Part shown: in pieces, positions 5,219 through 6,766 of the stretch
Layout of the letters: each line of letters starts with the position of its first letter
How positions within the stretch are numbered: the first letter of the stretch is position 1
NCBI GenBank assembly: GCA_947629115.1
Contig: CANRCL010000060.1
Span: 1-6,766 of the forward strand
Direction: 5' to 3'
Length of the DNA: 6,766 nt
Source of the DNA: an uncultured Bacilli bacterium
GTDB lineage: Bacteria > Bacillota_I > Bacilli_A > RF39 > UBA660
Made by a program: the position numbers and the translations under genes
The notes under the pieces: model-generated
Seen by the model: the letters and a program-made list of their open reading frames with translations, nothing else
Databases searched by the model: none
Told to the model about the DNA's origin: nothing

Positions 5219-5660
5219 ATTGATAATTTATTTCACTTTTTAATAATTTAGATAAGATTTTTTTCTTTTTACGACCGCGAAAATCATTAAATAACTCTAG
5301 TTCAATCATTTCCCAAATAGGTACCCAACCGCCAATTAGAAAAATTTCTTTCCATACTGATTCATTAATTCTAGTTGAAAAAAAGATAAAAAGTACTCCT
5401 AAAATAAATAATAAAACTTGTAATATGTTGTTGTTATGATGAATTTTTATTGTTCTCTCATATTCTCTATTAAAAGATTGTTGTAATCTTTCTTTTAAAT
5501 TATTTACTTTAGGAATAATTATTCTTATTTTATCTTCTGATTTAACTAAAGAGGCTTCATCAATTATATAACTTATTAATTCTTGTGATAATTCTTCTCT
5601 ATTAAATTTATCATATAAATCACTTTCATCAACAATATTTATTTTAATTTCTTCAATCAT
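5217..5660 (-). CDS. Uncharacterised two-segment membrane protein with GWVPIWEMIELELF motif
   Basis: A 147-aa protein of unknown function. Residues 1-75 form a charged, probably cytoplasmic or coiled region, acidic at first and ending KERLQQSFNREYERTIKIHH. Two hydrophobic segments follow (about 78-95 and 103-124), joined by a short polar turn (STRINES). The second segment carries the striking GWVPIWEMIELELF block and leads into a strongly basic tail, FRGRKKKK (127-134). From memory, similar G-W-V-x-x-W-E-x-x-E/L-x-L-F blocks followed by basic tails occur in a widespread family of small bacterial membrane proteins without assigned function. The frame allows ATG 5669, but that codon lies inside the Shine-Dalgarno AGGATGG (5666-5672), so ATG 5660 is preferred. 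It is monocistronic between two terminators. Confidence 0.8.
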   Translation of the reverse strand: MIEEIKINIVDESDLYDKFNREELSQELISYIIDEASLVKSEDKIRIIIPKVNNLKERLQQSFNREYERTIKIHHNNNILQVLLFILGVLFIFFSTRINESVWKEIFLIGGWVPIWEMIELELFNDFRGRKKKKILSKLLKSEINYQ

Positions 5661-5665
5661 ATTTA

Positions 5666-5683
5666 CCATCCTATTTTATTATA
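5666..5683 (-). promoter_or_regulatory. -10 box and start-deciding RBS of the membrane-protein gene
   Basis: On minus, a perfect TATAAT (5678-5683) predicts a start near 5671, almost on top of the Shine-Dalgarno AGGATGG (5666-5672). This favours ATG 5660 over 5669. No convincing -35 is seen at 16-18 bp. Confidence 0.5.
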
Positions 5684-5728
5684 CAACATTTAATAATTTT
5701 GCAGTAGTATTTAATTATAATTATATAT

Positions 5729-5754
5729 AAAAAGAAAAAAGTCATAAGACTTTT
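5729..5754 (-). terminator. Intrinsic terminator of the LysM-protein gene
   Basis: On minus, AAAAGTC (5748-5754), loop TTAT and GACTTTT (5737-5743) are followed by TTCTTTTT. It is a compact perfect 7-bp hairpin with a U tract. The stop codon (5753-5755) overlaps the first arm. Confidence 0.8.
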
Positions 5755-6766
5755 AACTTGGTAAAATTAAGGTTTGACCGATTGATAAAGTATTACTTGT
5801 TAAATTATTTAATTTTTTTATTGTATCAACTGTTGTATTATAAGTTCTGGCTATACCATAGAGAGTATCACCACTTTTTACTGTATAAGTAAGTTTATTA
5901 TTAGAAGATTTGGGAATTTTTAATACTTGGCCGATTGACAAAGTATTGCTAGTTAAATTATTTGATTTTTTTAATTCATCAACTGATATTCCAAATTTAT
6001 TGGCTATTCCATAAAGTGTATCTCCTTTTATAACGGTGTAAGTAGCATCTTGGGATGGAGCTTTGGTTGATATAATTAATTTTTGACCTATTGATAAGGT
6101 ATTACTTTTTAAATTGTTTAATTTCTTAAGTTCATCAACTGTTAAATTATATTTTCTTGCTATGCTATATAAGGTGTCGCCACTTTTAACTGTATATACT
6201 TCACCTTCCATAGTTTCAGTTTCTTTTTTAGGAATATAAAGTAATTCACCAATGGATAAGGTATTGCTTTTTAAATTATTGGCATTTTTAAGTTCATCAA
6301 CAGAAATACCATATTTTCTAGCAATACTCCATAGGGTATCACCACTTTTTACTTTATAATAATCTTCACTTTCTTCTGGAACATAAGGAACTCCGATATA
6401 TTCTGCGATTGCTTTAACAACTGCTTCGGCCATATTTTCCCAATTGTTTTTAATTAAATTAACGTCATCACCATTAGAATCGACAAAACCATATTCCACT
6501 ATTACACTTTCATTATTTGGGGTATCTCTTAAAATATAATAATAATCTTTTGCTGGATTACTAGGTAATCTTCTTTGATAATATTTACGAACATTTTGGC
6601 CTGTTTTTTCTAATTCAGTTGCTATTTTTTTAGATAATGCATCACTATTACGAAGGGCATAGATTACTTCAGCACCATCGCCACCTCCAGAAGCAAATTT
6701 TGTTATCTTTTTCTTATTTTTCCTTGAAATTACAGCAAATTCTTTAATCACACACTTTAGGTCGAT
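5753..6766 (-). CDS. Amidase_3-type cell-wall protein with four LysM domains, 5' end not in window
   Basis: Numbered from GTG 6751, 332 residues are visible. Residues 21-120 match the C-terminal half of N-acetylmuramoyl-L-alanine amidase: SGGGDGAEVIYALRN, GQNVRKYYQRRLP, DYYYILRDTPNNESVIVEYGF with catalytic Glu86, and a final helix AEAVVKAIAEYIGVPY. Four LysM domains follow (131-175, 186-228, 238-281, 288-331), each with GDTLxxIAxxY/F and SNTLSIG, which bind the glycan of peptidoglycan. The zinc-binding half (GHGG, Glu and the SxHxN histidine) is absent. The residues before GGGDG (VISRKNKKKITKFAS) do not carry the expected histidine. GTG 6751 has no convincing Shine-Dalgarno, and the frame stays open for five more codons to the edge, so the gene is probably partial. 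No signal peptide is visible. It could be an intact gene cut by the edge, a truncated amidase, or a rearranged or misassembled N-terminus. Confidence 0.85.
   Translation of the reverse strand: MDLKCVIKEFAVISRKNKKKITKFASGGGDGAEVIYALRNSDALSKKIATELEKTGQNVRKYYQRRLPSNPAKDYYYILRDTPNNESVIVEYGFVDSNGDDVNLIKNNWENMAEAVVKAIAEYIGVPYVPEESEDYYKVKSGDTLWSIARKYGISVDELKNANNLKSNTLSIGELLYIPKKETETMEGEVYTVKSGDTLYSIARKYNLTVDELKKLNNLKSNTLSIGQKLIISTKAPSQDATYTVIKGDTLYGIANKFGISVDELKKSNNLTSNTLSIGQVLKIPKSSNNKLTYTVKSGDTLYGIARTYNTTVDTIKKLNNLTSNTLSIGQTLILPS
5759..6361 (-). repeat. Four tandem LysM-coding repeats
   Basis: Four units of about 130-135 bp (5759-5890, 5909-6040, 6068-6196, 6227-6361) encode LysM domains joined by short linkers rich in Ser, Glu, Thr or Asn. 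The cores NNLxSNTLSIG and SGDTL/KGDTL are nearly invariant, while linkers differ in length (about 6 to 10 residues). This indicates recent internal duplication or gene conversion. Confidence 0.9.

Noticed and set aside
6690..6766. Intein C-terminus at the amidase break
   Set aside because: Intein ends carry His-Asn before Cys/Ser/Thr; here the residues before Ser are Lys-Phe-Ala.
1..6766. CRISPR array, transposase, insertion sequence ends or prophage genes
   Set aside because: No short regularly spaced direct repeats, no transposase-like translation and no phage structural genes. The only tandem repeats are the LysM-coding units.

Overview
The window is very AT-rich and has the compact layout of a small-genome member of the Bacilli (Erysipelotrichia- or RF39-like gut Firmicutes are my best guess, made from gene families and composition only). 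The genetic code looks standard: the tRNA-Trp has anticodon CCA, no coding frame needs UGA read as Trp, and all nine well-supported stop codons are TAA (eight) or TAG (one). Shine-Dalgarno sites are often of the GGTGAT type, and several promoters lie so close to the start codon that leaders are only about 5 to 15 nt.

Layout. Positions 1-153 (minus) hold an apparently free-standing short transcription unit: a consensus promoter, a 5' hairpin, a C-rich stretch and a GC-rich intrinsic terminator. It is either a small RNA or an attenuated leader for a gene beyond the left edge. Next, on minus, is recG (189-2168), the branch-migration helicase. Divergent from it is a small XRE-type regulator (2306-2557, plus). 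A bidirectional terminator separates the regulator from a 37-codon, extremely lysine-rich gene on minus (2639-2752), which has its own strong promoter. Upstream of that, also on minus, is a CwlJ/SleB-type cell-wall hydrolase (2805-3224). A tRNA-Trp gene follows on plus (3298-3371), then an unrecognised protein with a transglutaminase-like Cys-His-Asp pattern (3475-3999).

The plus-strand pair tsaC-ybaK (4110-5189) forms a tight operon for tRNA modification and tRNA editing. It converges on an uncharacterised two-segment membrane protein (minus, 5217-5660). The right end is a minus-strand amidase_3-type protein with four C-terminal LysM domains (5753 to the edge). The visible part lacks the N-terminal zinc-binding half of the amidase domain.

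Together this is mostly housekeeping: DNA repair, tRNA quality control and peptidoglycan turnover. There is no transposase, phage cluster, CRISPR array or toxin-antitoxin pair. The parts most worth a second look are the 37-aa basic peptide, the sRNA/leader at the left end, the transglutaminase-like protein and the odd amidase N-terminus.
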